This document shows, piece by piece, positions 44,387 through 52,406 of a stretch of 64,000 nucleotides of DNA (positions are counted from its first letter, which is position 1; each line of letters begins with the position of its first letter). Below the pieces are notes generated by a model. It made no database searches, was not told the DNA's origin, and saw nothing but the letters and a program-made list of their open reading frames with translations. Source of the stretch: Gaoshiqia hydrogeniformans (GTDB lineage Bacteria > Bacteroidota > Bacteroidia > Bacteroidales > Prolixibacteraceae); assembly GCF_049347105.1 (NCBI RefSeq), contig NZ_CP186334.1:5270001-5334000 (forward strand), written 5' to 3'. The position numbers were made by a program, and so were the translations under genes.

Positions 44387-45055
44387 TTAAGCGATTTTTG
44401 CATTCAAAAATTCAACAATTCCTTGCGGATCAGCAGCATACACATCGGCTCCGATTTTTTTACAGAAATCGTTATTCACCGGGGCGCCGCCAATAGCCAC
44501 CAGGGTTTGCGGAAACATTTCCTTTATTTCCTTCGTGATTTTTTCCATGTTGACCATCGTCGTAGTCAGCAAGGCCGACAAACCAATCACCGCGCCGGGA
44601 TGTTCTTTTAAAGCCGCCAAATATTTATCGGAACTCACATCTGTCCCGAGGTCAATCACCTTGTAACCGTTTCCTTCGACCATCATCGATACCAGGTTTT
44701 TGCCAATATCATGCAAATCGCCCAGCACCGTTCCGATAATAAAAGTGCCTTTTTGTTTGGCTTCGCCCGAAGCAAAATAAGGTTTCAGGTGGATCATGGC
44801 GGTGCTCATCGCTTTTGCCGACATCAGCACCTGGGGAACAAACACTTTATTCTCGCGGAATTTAATCCCAACCCGTTCCATGCCGGGCATTAATCCGTAA
44901 GTCAGGATGTCCTGGGCCGGAACAGCCGATTCGAGCGCTTGCCGGGTAATTTCGTCGGCGCCGTCTTGTCCTTTCATTTGCGGCGGAAAGGGAGCAGCTT
45001 TATTGATTTTGCCAAATTCAACACATTCGGCCAGTTTTTCTAAAAGATCGTTCAT
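44387..45055 (-). CDS. Corrinoid (B12-binding) protein, MtaC/MttC type
   Basis: It carries the methyl group on cobalt for methyl transfer. The 222-residue protein has a helical cap domain followed by the B12-binding domain with GDLHDIGKN (H115 is the lower axial ligand), VIDLGTDVS and LSALLTTTMVNM, then VAIGGAPVN. The length and arrangement match the corrinoid proteins of methanol, methylamine and methoxyaromatic systems; the substrate is unknown. First gene of the operon. Confidence 0.92.
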   Translation of the reverse strand: MNDLLEKLAECVEFGKINKAAPFPPQMKGQDGADEITRQALESAVPAQDILTYGLMPGMERVGIKFRENKVFVPQVLMSAKAMSTAMIHLKPYFASGEAKQKGTFIIGTVLGDLHDIGKNLVSMMVEGNGYKVIDLGTDVSSDKYLAALKEHPGAVIGLSALLTTTMVNMEKITKEIKEMFPQTLVAIGGAPVNNDFCKKIGADVYAADPQGIVEFLNAKIA

Positions 45056-45113
45056 AACATTCAGATTTAGTTTTAATTACAAATCTACCAGCTAAAACAG
45101 ACAGAAAAAATAG

Positions 45114-45140
45114 GATTTTCTTTGAAAAAGATGGAAAATC
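45114..45140. promoter_or_regulatory. Inverted repeat in the divergent corrinoid/AraC promoter region
   Basis: GATTTTC (45114-45120) and GAAAATC (45134-45140) form a 7-bp inverted repeat in the 118-bp gap between the AraC-type regulator and the corrinoid operon. It is a candidate regulator site; no riboswitch-like B12 box was seen in this gap. Confidence 0.4.
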
Positions 45141-45173
45141 TTACTTTATTTGATTGTCTAATCCTTCTTTTTA

Positions 45174-46037
45174 ATGATCGTCAAAAAACGGTTTGTCAAA
45201 TTACCTCCATTTATTGTTGAAGGACAAACGGTAGATCCGTTGACCAAAGATCTTTACCTCTGCGAACTTTCCGAATTACTTTTCGGGAAACACGCTGTTA
45301 TGGAAGAAACCACGCCCCTTCGGAATCATTTACTTTTATACTGCATAAAAGGAGGTTGCCATTTAAAAATTGCTTCGGATGATGTTGTTTTAGCGCCTGA
45401 GCAGTTTTGCATTATTCCCAACGGATTTACCTACAAGCTAATTTCGGGGCCAACCGAACCCACCATCCTGTTTTTTTGCCAGTTCAACGGCTCAAAAAGT
45501 AAAATTCTGGAACAGGAATTTACTGTCGTCCGCGATTTGATTCCCTCGGTAAACAACCGCGTGGCAAACCGTAAAATGCTGATTGACGAACTATTCATCA
45601 ACCTCTCGCGCGGGTATCTTTATGCCAACATGCACTATGTAAACTTCACGTTTACCCACCTGCTGGCCACCTTTGTTTTTGCCTCGAAAACCAGCGAAGA
45701 TATTCAGGTTGAAGACAATCCGCTGATTCAAAAAACCATTCGTTTTATGGAACAAAACATCGACCGGAAATTGTCGCTTCAAGAGATCGCCGATGAAACA
45801 GGTTTCTCGGTGACCTACCTTTCAACCATCTTCCGTAAAGAAACCAACTACAGCCCCTTGAGTTATTTCTCGCACTTAAAAATTACCCGATCGTGCGAAT
45901 ACCTTGATCAAACCAAACTGAAAGTCAAACAAATCGCCTTTTTACTTGGTTATTCTGATCCGTACTATTTTTCGAAAGACTTTCAAAAAAAGATGGGCAT
46001 TTCGCCACGGGCTTATCGCCAACGGGTAAAAAACTGA
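45174..46037 (+). CDS. AraC-family regulator of the corrinoid operon
   Basis: The 287-residue protein has an N-terminal cupin-like ligand domain (CHLKIASDDVVLAPEQFCII region) and a C-terminal double helix-turn-helix: LSLQEIADETGFSVTYLST and VKQIAFLLGYSDPYYFSK, ending DFQKKMGISPRAYR. It is divergent from the corrinoid operon with a 118-bp gap, the usual arrangement for a local activator, so it probably responds to the methyl donor. Start ATG at 45174. Confidence 0.88.
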   Translation: MIVKKRFVKLPPFIVEGQTVDPLTKDLYLCELSELLFGKHAVMEETTPLRNHLLLYCIKGGCHLKIASDDVVLAPEQFCIIPNGFTYKLISGPTEPTILFFCQFNGSKSKILEQEFTVVRDLIPSVNNRVANRKMLIDELFINLSRGYLYANMHYVNFTFTHLLATFVFASKTSEDIQVEDNPLIQKTIRFMEQNIDRKLSLQEIADETGFSVTYLSTIFRKETNYSPLSYFSHLKITRSCEYLDQTKLKVKQIAFLLGYSDPYYFSKDFQKKMGISPRAYRQRVKN

Positions 46038-46074
46038 ACAATTTTATACCATCATCGACTGTCAATCACTTATC

Positions 46075-49000
46075 CTAACGGCTGATCCAAAATATAAGCG
46101 GCTTTTTATCCGAATTTTCCAGACGAACCGGTTTTCCACCGTTTAACTTCGTGATTTTGCCGGTCAATTTACCGGTTTGAGGATCAATCGGGTACAAGCT
46201 GAATTTTCCCTTCAGCGACGAAAAGTCCAAATCTACAGACTGCGCCCCGGCCAGATAAATGATGGATTCGCCTTCATTATTCCGCAAGATGTAGATCCCT
46301 TCCTTCCGGCTGTCAACGGGCTGCATGGACGAAGCGCTCTTCAGAAATCCAACCGGCTCAACCGGAGGAATTGCTGCCAGTGATCCGCCGGCCATAAATA
46401 CCGCCCAGCCGAAAGCCATGTACTGTCCTTCGGAATATAGGACTGCCTTTTCGGGATAACCCAACTTGTACCCGCTTACTGCACGGTAAACCTGTTCGAA
46501 CGAACGTTTCCCCGGATTAACCAGTCGGGCATGCTGGCGGGGAGCCAAATGCTGACCGCCCATAGGCGCGTACAAACTGCCGTCGGCGCGGTAGGCCCAA
46601 TAGCGGATATCAATCAGATCGACCACCGGTGAGCGGACAGGGTCGGCCAAAATCGCATCCTGTACCTCTTTGGTAGCACTCAGCCCGGTGATTATCTTTT
46701 CCCCTGTTTCATTTTCCCATTCGCTGATCACGTCAATCCAGAATTGAACAAAGTGCAGCGGTCCCGAATATTCTTCACTGGTGAGTTGAATCACACCCGT
46801 GTTTCCGCGAAAGTTTTCCAGGCACTGCCGAATGTAAGCCCGGTGTAATTCGCGGCGAACAGGATGCGTGACATCGTAAAAAGGCTCATCCATGAAAATC
46901 CGTTTATCGCCGGCGTAAGGAGGTGGCTCCGGGAAACCTGTATCGTTGATATTATTGACCGGTCGCCAGGGTGAATCGGCCCAATGGGCCCCGGCTTCCA
47001 GAATAGTGTGTTGAAAATAGTTTTGATGGATCAGTATCAGCCCTTTTTGGTCGGCCAGGTCGGCAAATTGTTTCAGGCGCATCCAGTACCAGGGATTATA
47101 CTTTGTCAGATCATACCTGCTCAATCCGTCCCAGGCCGTACCTTGCCCTGAACGGGCAAAAGGAAGTTCGTAAAACGGGGGCCACACATCGCCGTCCATT
47201 CGGCGGACACGTTCGTGGTCGTCGCGCCGGCGCTCATACCAAAGTGCATAATTTTGCTCCATGCCGATCAGGTTATTTTTCAGCATGTTGTCGGTCAACT
47301 GGTCCAGGTCATCGGTATAACCGGTTCCTGTCCGTCCCGGAACATAACGGGTTATTGCCGGCTTTGCTCCCGCCAATCCTTTCGGACGAATATTGCCGCT
47401 CCACCACGGAACCGATTGGCGCATGCCGGTTAATACACGATCTCCCCGCACCAGCCAGCCGTTTTTCAGGTTCGCCGGCAAACCGGGAGTTTTTTTCTTT
47501 TCTTGTTGAATTCCAATCTGATCAATGGTTTTTACGCCTGAAGATGTGACTGTTACCGGATTAAGTTCAGACGCACGGGCGACCCATTTCTTCATTGTAG
47601 TTGCCGGCTGACACGACAAAACCGTCAGTTCGGCTGCCTGCTCCACGGTGGGGCTGCTGGTTGCATTCGTTTCAACGATCAATAAGCGGGCGCGGTCAGC
47701 CAGGTCAACCTTCAACCGGCTTTTAAGTTGCGCGTAATACATGCTTCGCGGGTTGACATGACTGTTCGGGCTTTCCCAGTAACCATTTCCGTTGAATAAT
47801 GCCCAGGCACCATAAGCCCAGTTCATCGCTCCCGGAGGCGCCGGATTATCCATGCGAGCCGCCGAACATTGCCACATCACGCTGTTGCCCCCGGTCCATC
47901 CGGCCCCGCGTCCTTCCGGTCCGCGGTTCGGGAAACCCAGGGCATGACCATCGACATTTACAACATCGAGCAAAACACCCGATGCCCAGCTATCGATGGT
48001 ACCGCTGTAATTAAACGGCAAATGTGATTCACACTGTACAAAGGCGATTGGCCCTGCAGCGCAGGCGCCTACAGCAAAATCGTGGTAGCCAAATTCGGCG
48101 TAACAGCGTTGCACCAGGGTTTGAGTACCATTTATAAAGAATGTATACCGACGTTGCCCGCCAATTTCGGAAACCGGTTTCAACGAAAGGCAATCTTCTA
48201 CCGTAACACGGCGGGCGCTTTCGAAAACTGCTACAGCCGATCCGGCAAAATGTTCAAAGGTGATTTGCCTCACCCAGGCGTCCTGAGCATTTTCTACCGT
48301 AATGGCCATCCACCGGTGGTTTTCATCTTTCGGATTTTCCGGATCGTATATCGAGCGAAGCGTCATATTTTCAATTCCCACATGGCTGATCCGGCCCGGC
48401 CACTGGTAGCGAACCAATTTGCCTCCGCCTATCTGCCGGTCAATTGAGGTGGTGAGCGGCGCATCAACTGTCACCCGGCTCCCTTCTACAGAAACCACGG
48501 TGCGGTCCCAGCGGATATCCTGATCGCCGGGCCGCCAACCCAGCCAGCCAGTCTCTCCGCCAAATTCAGCCATTCCGAGTAAGCTGATCCATTCCGTTGT
48601 TGACGGTCGCTGTACCGATACCCGGTCTCCTGCTTTAAAATTTTGTCCGTTTTCTACTGAAAAAGAAAAAGCGCCAACCGGCACATAAGCATCGGTAATT
48701 TCCAGTGGCTTTTCGTCTTCACGATCATCATTTCCGGCTATCTGTACCAAGGTCTGGCGACCGGTACCGGCACCCAGCAAAACCGTTTCGTTTTCGCCCT
48801 GCCCGTAACCGCGCAATACAACTCCTGAGCTGGGAATAACCACCCCCCCGTAAACCGTATGTGTTCCCCGTTCAAGTAAAACGGCGCCCCGAAAGCCGTT
48901 GGCATCGGCAGGCAATGCAGCCACGTAGTCAATCGCCGACTGAATGGCAGCAGTGGCGTCGCCCTCCCTGACGGGAACTACCACTCTCACCGGAACCTGC

Positions 49001-49206
49001 GGAATTGCCTGCTCACCGGCCATGTAACCGGCATAGGAGAAATCGGGTATCCGGTTACCCAATGAGTCGGGTATGCTGATGACCGAACCATCTGTAATTT
49101 TCAACGGTTTAAATTCCGGTTGCTGTGCCAGGCCTAACAAGGCAAAGCTTTGCGCCAGAAAAAAAGACAAAACCTTCGCACAGTGTTGCCACACGAAGGT
49201 TTTCAT
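46075..49206 (-). CDS. Large secreted protein: parallel beta-helix plus hydrolase-like domain
   Basis: The 1043-residue protein has a signal peptide (MKTFVWQHCAKVLSFFLAQS...). The first half (about 70-480) has right-handed beta-helix features like pectate-lyase-3 proteins (AIQSAIDYVAALP, VLLERGTHTVYGGVVIPSSG, ENMTLRSIYDPE and repeated short strands). The second half (about 600-970) looks like a TIM-barrel hydrolase with KGLILIHQNYFQHTILEAGA and GVIQLTSEEYSGPLHFV; I believe it matches the DUF6298 group of pectin-related proteins. The activity is not known. Last gene of the pectin locus. The ATG at 49206 starts the signal peptide. Confidence 0.72.
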   Translation of the reverse strand: MKTFVWQHCAKVLSFFLAQSFALLGLAQQPEFKPLKITDGSVISIPDSLGNRIPDFSYAGYMAGEQAIPQVPVRVVVPVREGDATAAIQSAIDYVAALPADANGFRGAVLLERGTHTVYGGVVIPSSGVVLRGYGQGENETVLLGAGTGRQTLVQIAGNDDREDEKPLEITDAYVPVGAFSFSVENGQNFKAGDRVSVQRPSTTEWISLLGMAEFGGETGWLGWRPGDQDIRWDRTVVSVEGSRVTVDAPLTTSIDRQIGGGKLVRYQWPGRISHVGIENMTLRSIYDPENPKDENHRWMAITVENAQDAWVRQITFEHFAGSAVAVFESARRVTVEDCLSLKPVSEIGGQRRYTFFINGTQTLVQRCYAEFGYHDFAVGACAAGPIAFVQCESHLPFNYSGTIDSWASGVLLDVVNVDGHALGFPNRGPEGRGAGWTGGNSVMWQCSAARMDNPAPPGAMNWAYGAWALFNGNGYWESPNSHVNPRSMYYAQLKSRLKVDLADRARLLIVETNATSSPTVEQAAELTVLSCQPATTMKKWVARASELNPVTVTSSGVKTIDQIGIQQEKKKTPGLPANLKNGWLVRGDRVLTGMRQSVPWWSGNIRPKGLAGAKPAITRYVPGRTGTGYTDDLDQLTDNMLKNNLIGMEQNYALWYERRRDDHERVRRMDGDVWPPFYELPFARSGQGTAWDGLSRYDLTKYNPWYWMRLKQFADLADQKGLILIHQNYFQHTILEAGAHWADSPWRPVNNINDTGFPEPPPYAGDKRIFMDEPFYDVTHPVRRELHRAYIRQCLENFRGNTGVIQLTSEEYSGPLHFVQFWIDVISEWENETGEKIITGLSATKEVQDAILADPVRSPVVDLIDIRYWAYRADGSLYAPMGGQHLAPRQHARLVNPGKRSFEQVYRAVSGYKLGYPEKAVLYSEGQYMAFGWAVFMAGGSLAAIPPVEPVGFLKSASSMQPVDSRKEGIYILRNNEGESIIYLAGAQSVDLDFSSLKGKFSLYPIDPQTGKLTGKITKLNGGKPVRLENSDKKPLIFWISR

Positions 49207-49247
49207 ATCAATTTTGTTTTTGAATGAATAATTCATAAACAGCTATT

Positions 49248-49919
49248 TTACTTTTTCTGATTTTCGCGAATCCTTTCTTCCCATTCCTTGCTTAACTTTT
49301 TCAGGTCGTAGCCTCGGGCCGACAGGTAATTGTTGATCCGGCCTTTGTATTTTCCGAACCAGCCGTGCTTCTCGTCCGACGAACCGGCATCCATCGCCTG
49401 TTCACGAGCTTCAACCAGCCAGTCGTAGATTTGCTGCTGTTCCTCCCGGCTCAGCTCCGGAATCATGTCGAGATAACCGGCATAGGTAATCGGAAGAACG
49501 CCGTAGGTCATGCCGTTTTTAACGCCTTCAATTTGTTCGTCGTTCAACTCTTTGGCTAGATTTTTCAGGTATTGCTTGTGCAATTTAGCCAGGTCTTTAT
49601 CCGCTTTTTGCTGAATTTTCGCAGTCTTTGCTGTGACTGACTCCTTGTTCTCATTTTCTTTTTTTACTTGCTCTTTGGCGACCTTGCTTTGATCGTGAAT
49701 CCCATTCAAGTCATAATACTGTTGGGCGATCAGGTCTCGCACGCGGTTAAATTTAGCCTCATCCTCAATATTCAGCTTATCGGCAATCTTTTCGGCCCGT
49801 TTGCTCACCACTTCCCAATAGGCTTCATCGGTATGGTTTTTCCCGGTATTTTTTTGTGCAACACCCTGTAAAACCATCAACAACATGATGGCCACAATAT
49901 TTAACGACATCTTAAACAT
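49248..49919 (-). CDS. DUF3826 family secreted protein
   Basis: The 223-residue protein has a signal peptide (MFKMSLNIVAIMLLMVLQGVAQ) and is otherwise helical and highly charged, with a long lysine-rich coiled region (about 85-125). The conserved part reads VKNGMTYGVLPITYAGYLDMIP, then LTREEQQQ-like SREEQQQIYDWLVEAREQAMDAGSSDEKHGWFGKYKG (in parts). I recognise it as DUF3826, common in pectin utilization loci; its role is unknown. It lies 16 bp after the isomerase-like gene. Confidence 0.78.
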   Translation of the reverse strand: MFKMSLNIVAIMLLMVLQGVAQKNTGKNHTDEAYWEVVSKRAEKIADKLNIEDEAKFNRVRDLIAQQYYDLNGIHDQSKVAKEQVKKENENKESVTAKTAKIQQKADKDLAKLHKQYLKNLAKELNDEQIEGVKNGMTYGVLPITYAGYLDMIPELSREEQQQIYDWLVEAREQAMDAGSSDEKHGWFGKYKGRINNYLSARGYDLKKLSKEWEERIRENQKK

Positions 49920-49935
49920 GATCTCAATGTATTGA

Positions 49936-50817
49936 TTATTTCTGAAAAACTGATTTTAAATACGCCACATTGGCTCCAAAATTACCCCGGACATCCTGTG
50001 GTTTCGCCGCATCGCGCGAACGCTCCACCAGTAACCAACCGCTCCAACCCATTTGATCGAGCTTTTGCTTTACCCTCTGCATATCAATTTCCGGATCATT
50101 TTGCAGCCACACGCCATCTTTGTTGGTGCAATGGATTTGGGCAATACGGTCTTTACCCAGAATTTCCATTTCGCGATAAAGGTCGCGACCAGCTGACAAG
50201 GGATTGGAAAAATTGAAACTGATTTGAATGGCAGGCGAGCCGATCTCGTTGAGCAATTCCACCTCGCCGGCAGCGTCCAGGGCGGTTTCAATACCGATGA
50301 TTACTCCGGCAGCTTCGGCTTTTTTTGCCACCGCTTTTAAACGTTCGACAATGGCTTGACGCCGTTCGGAATATTTGTTCAGGTCGCCCTCGACCCCCAG
50401 CGGCAAAAAGCCCACTTTCACGCCCATCAACACCATTGTATTGATGCAATCCTGAACGGTAAGCTCAACGCCTTCGCGCGTGGGAAACGACTGTGAATAA
50501 AAGCCTGTCATCGCCAGCGAACTAATCTCCAGGTTCAACGCGCGGGCGGTATCCAACCAGGCTTTACGTTCCACCGGGTCGGCCAGTTTGTTATCGAAGG
50601 TCGGGCGGTTTCCCAGTCCACCCATATCTACTTCCACCCCATCGGCGCCCTGCTCTTTCGCCAAGGGGAAGGCGCTGATCTTTTGGCGCTTCAGCAACAT
50701 CAGGTCAATCACCCCTATTTTATAACGCTCCGGTTGAGCAGCGTCACCATCGGCATGTTGGGCAAAAGCCACCTGCACAATGATTAAAGCCGCAAACACG
50801 AATTTCAAATATCTCAT
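49936..50817 (-). CDS. Secreted sugar isomerase/epimerase-like TIM barrel
   Basis: The 293-residue protein has a signal peptide (MRYLKFVFAALIIVQVAFAQ) and an AP-endonuclease-2/xylose-isomerase-like barrel: EQGADGVEVDMGG, GIETALDAAG with a metal-type glutamate, IHCTNKDG and a final LLVERSRD glutamate. The position usually held by the metal aspartate reads SFNFSNP, so the metal site may be changed. Export is unusual for an isomerase. It follows the pectate lyases by 47 bp and probably handles a pectin-derived sugar. Confidence 0.75.
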   Translation of the reverse strand: MRYLKFVFAALIIVQVAFAQHADGDAAQPERYKIGVIDLMLLKRQKISAFPLAKEQGADGVEVDMGGLGNRPTFDNKLADPVERKAWLDTARALNLEISSLAMTGFYSQSFPTREGVELTVQDCINTMVLMGVKVGFLPLGVEGDLNKYSERRQAIVERLKAVAKKAEAAGVIIGIETALDAAGEVELLNEIGSPAIQISFNFSNPLSAGRDLYREMEILGKDRIAQIHCTNKDGVWLQNDPEIDMQRVKQKLDQMGWSGWLLVERSRDAAKPQDVRGNFGANVAYLKSVFQK

Positions 50818-50864
50818 TTTATTCCCATTGATGATTTTTTATGCCAGCGGTTTGTGTAGATGAA

Positions 50865-52394
50865 TTATCCGGAGATGGTATCGATGTTGTTGCCGAGGTT
50901 GCGATAGTTAATTTTTTCAAGCGGATTGGTGCCGTTGAGGTATTCCTCAACATTCGTATAACCGTCACCGTCTGAATCGAACACACCATCTGCCGGGTTT
51001 TTGGGATCAAGCTTGTATTTGATTTCCCATTCGTCCGGCATGCCGTCGCCATCACTGTCAACAGGAACTTCAGCAGGATCGAAAGACAAGGTGGGATAGC
51101 CACCGACTTCGGAAATATCCTTAATGATACCGGTCGCCGTCATCGGTTTTCCGCTGCGCACCATTTCCGTGACACGTGCATCAACAGCGTCGCGCCTGGG
51201 CAACGTAGCGCCGGCTTTTGCGAGCACGGACTCAAAAGCAACCCTGGCGGGTTCATGTGGAGCAACAGGCCACCCTTCAAACGGCGTGTTCACACGGGCA
51301 AGCTGTTCCGGGCCGACCATGCCGGCCCAGTTGTTCGCAGTAACCTCTTCATTACCATCCATGACATTGCCGGCAACATACCATTTGCCGGGCCGGTTTT
51401 GAGCCTTGGGATACCAGTCTCCCTCGGCCCATGCACTGCCGGGCGAATACATGCTGCGTGATTCGATGCGGGCAAAAACAGCGCGCATGTTGTCATTGGT
51501 GGCGGGGCCGGGCTTGTAATAATTGTTGATGACATTAACGAGAGAGGTTTCGTCGCCGCCATCCATCGTGCGATGGCGCCAGTTGAAGATGACATTGTTG
51601 CGGAAATCAAACGGGCCGGACATGCCGATGGATGGATTACGGGCCGTGTTGCAGGCAAAAAGGTTGTGATGAAATGTGGAAGGTTTTCCTCCCCAGGTAC
51701 CGCCAAAGGCGTGTCCGCGGGCGTCAAGCGCTTCGCTGGATATCGTCCACTGGACCGTAATATTTTCGGCTGCATCTTTTATCTGGGTACTTCCGTCGAG
51801 TGAAGGTCGCATGTGCCGGTAAAGCGAAATGTTTTCATCCATGCCCCAACTGGTTGAACAATGGTCGATGATGATATGATGAGCCGGATTACCGCCAATA
51901 TTATCGTCGCCTTGCCCGCCGACAGGGACACCACGCCGCACACGCAGGTGCCGGATAATCACATTGTATGTGTTGATATTGAGCGTACCCGCCACGCAAA
52001 TACCATCACCCGGCGCAGACTGGCCGGCGATCGTGATATCGGGATGATTGATATTGAGATCCGTATTGACCTTAATTGTGCCTGCAACACGGAACACGAC
52101 GATACGAGGCCCTTCCGTCTCAAGCGCGGCACGCAGGCTGCCAGAGCCATTGTCGTCAAGATTCGTCACGGCGATGACCTTGCCGCCACGTCCGCCCGTG
52201 GTGAACATGCCCGCTCCCCATGCCCCGGGAAATGCCGGGATAACACCTTCGGGCAGTCGCGGCGGATGCGGGGGAATTTGGCCCGGCTCGGGTTGCCCGG
52301 TGGCATTATCACTGTTCTGTGCCCGGGTGTCCACCCCTGTGCACAGAATAGCAAACAACAAACTCATTCCGATGATTCGATGGATCATTTTCAT
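50865..52394 (-). CDS. Secreted PL1 pectate lyase with calcium-repeat tail
   Basis: It cleaves polygalacturonate by beta-elimination. The 509-residue protein has a signal peptide, a proline-rich linker (PPHPPRLPEGVIPAFPG) and a PL1 beta-helix with DHCSTSWGMDENISLYRH (calcium and stacking residues), VQWTISSEAL and NTARNPSIG. The C-terminus carries thrombospondin-3-type calcium motifs (DSDGDGMPDEWE, DSDGDGYTNVEEYLNG). It is a paralogue of the next gene upstream. A sampled 60-base block (51601-51660) is 57 percent G+C, higher than the neighbour. Confidence 0.9.
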   Translation of the reverse strand: MKMIHRIIGMSLLFAILCTGVDTRAQNSDNATGQPEPGQIPPHPPRLPEGVIPAFPGAWGAGMFTTGGRGGKVIAVTNLDDNGSGSLRAALETEGPRIVVFRVAGTIKVNTDLNINHPDITIAGQSAPGDGICVAGTLNINTYNVIIRHLRVRRGVPVGGQGDDNIGGNPAHHIIIDHCSTSWGMDENISLYRHMRPSLDGSTQIKDAAENITVQWTISSEALDARGHAFGGTWGGKPSTFHHNLFACNTARNPSIGMSGPFDFRNNVIFNWRHRTMDGGDETSLVNVINNYYKPGPATNDNMRAVFARIESRSMYSPGSAWAEGDWYPKAQNRPGKWYVAGNVMDGNEEVTANNWAGMVGPEQLARVNTPFEGWPVAPHEPARVAFESVLAKAGATLPRRDAVDARVTEMVRSGKPMTATGIIKDISEVGGYPTLSFDPAEVPVDSDGDGMPDEWEIKYKLDPKNPADGVFDSDGDGYTNVEEYLNGTNPLEKINYRNLGNNIDTISG

Positions 52395-52406
52395 ATTTAT
52401 ATCAAT

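Noticed and set aside
45056..45173. Possible cobalamin riboswitch upstream of the corrinoid operon
   Set aside because: No B12-box-like sequence or matching stem was seen in the 118-bp gap; only a small inverted repeat is there.
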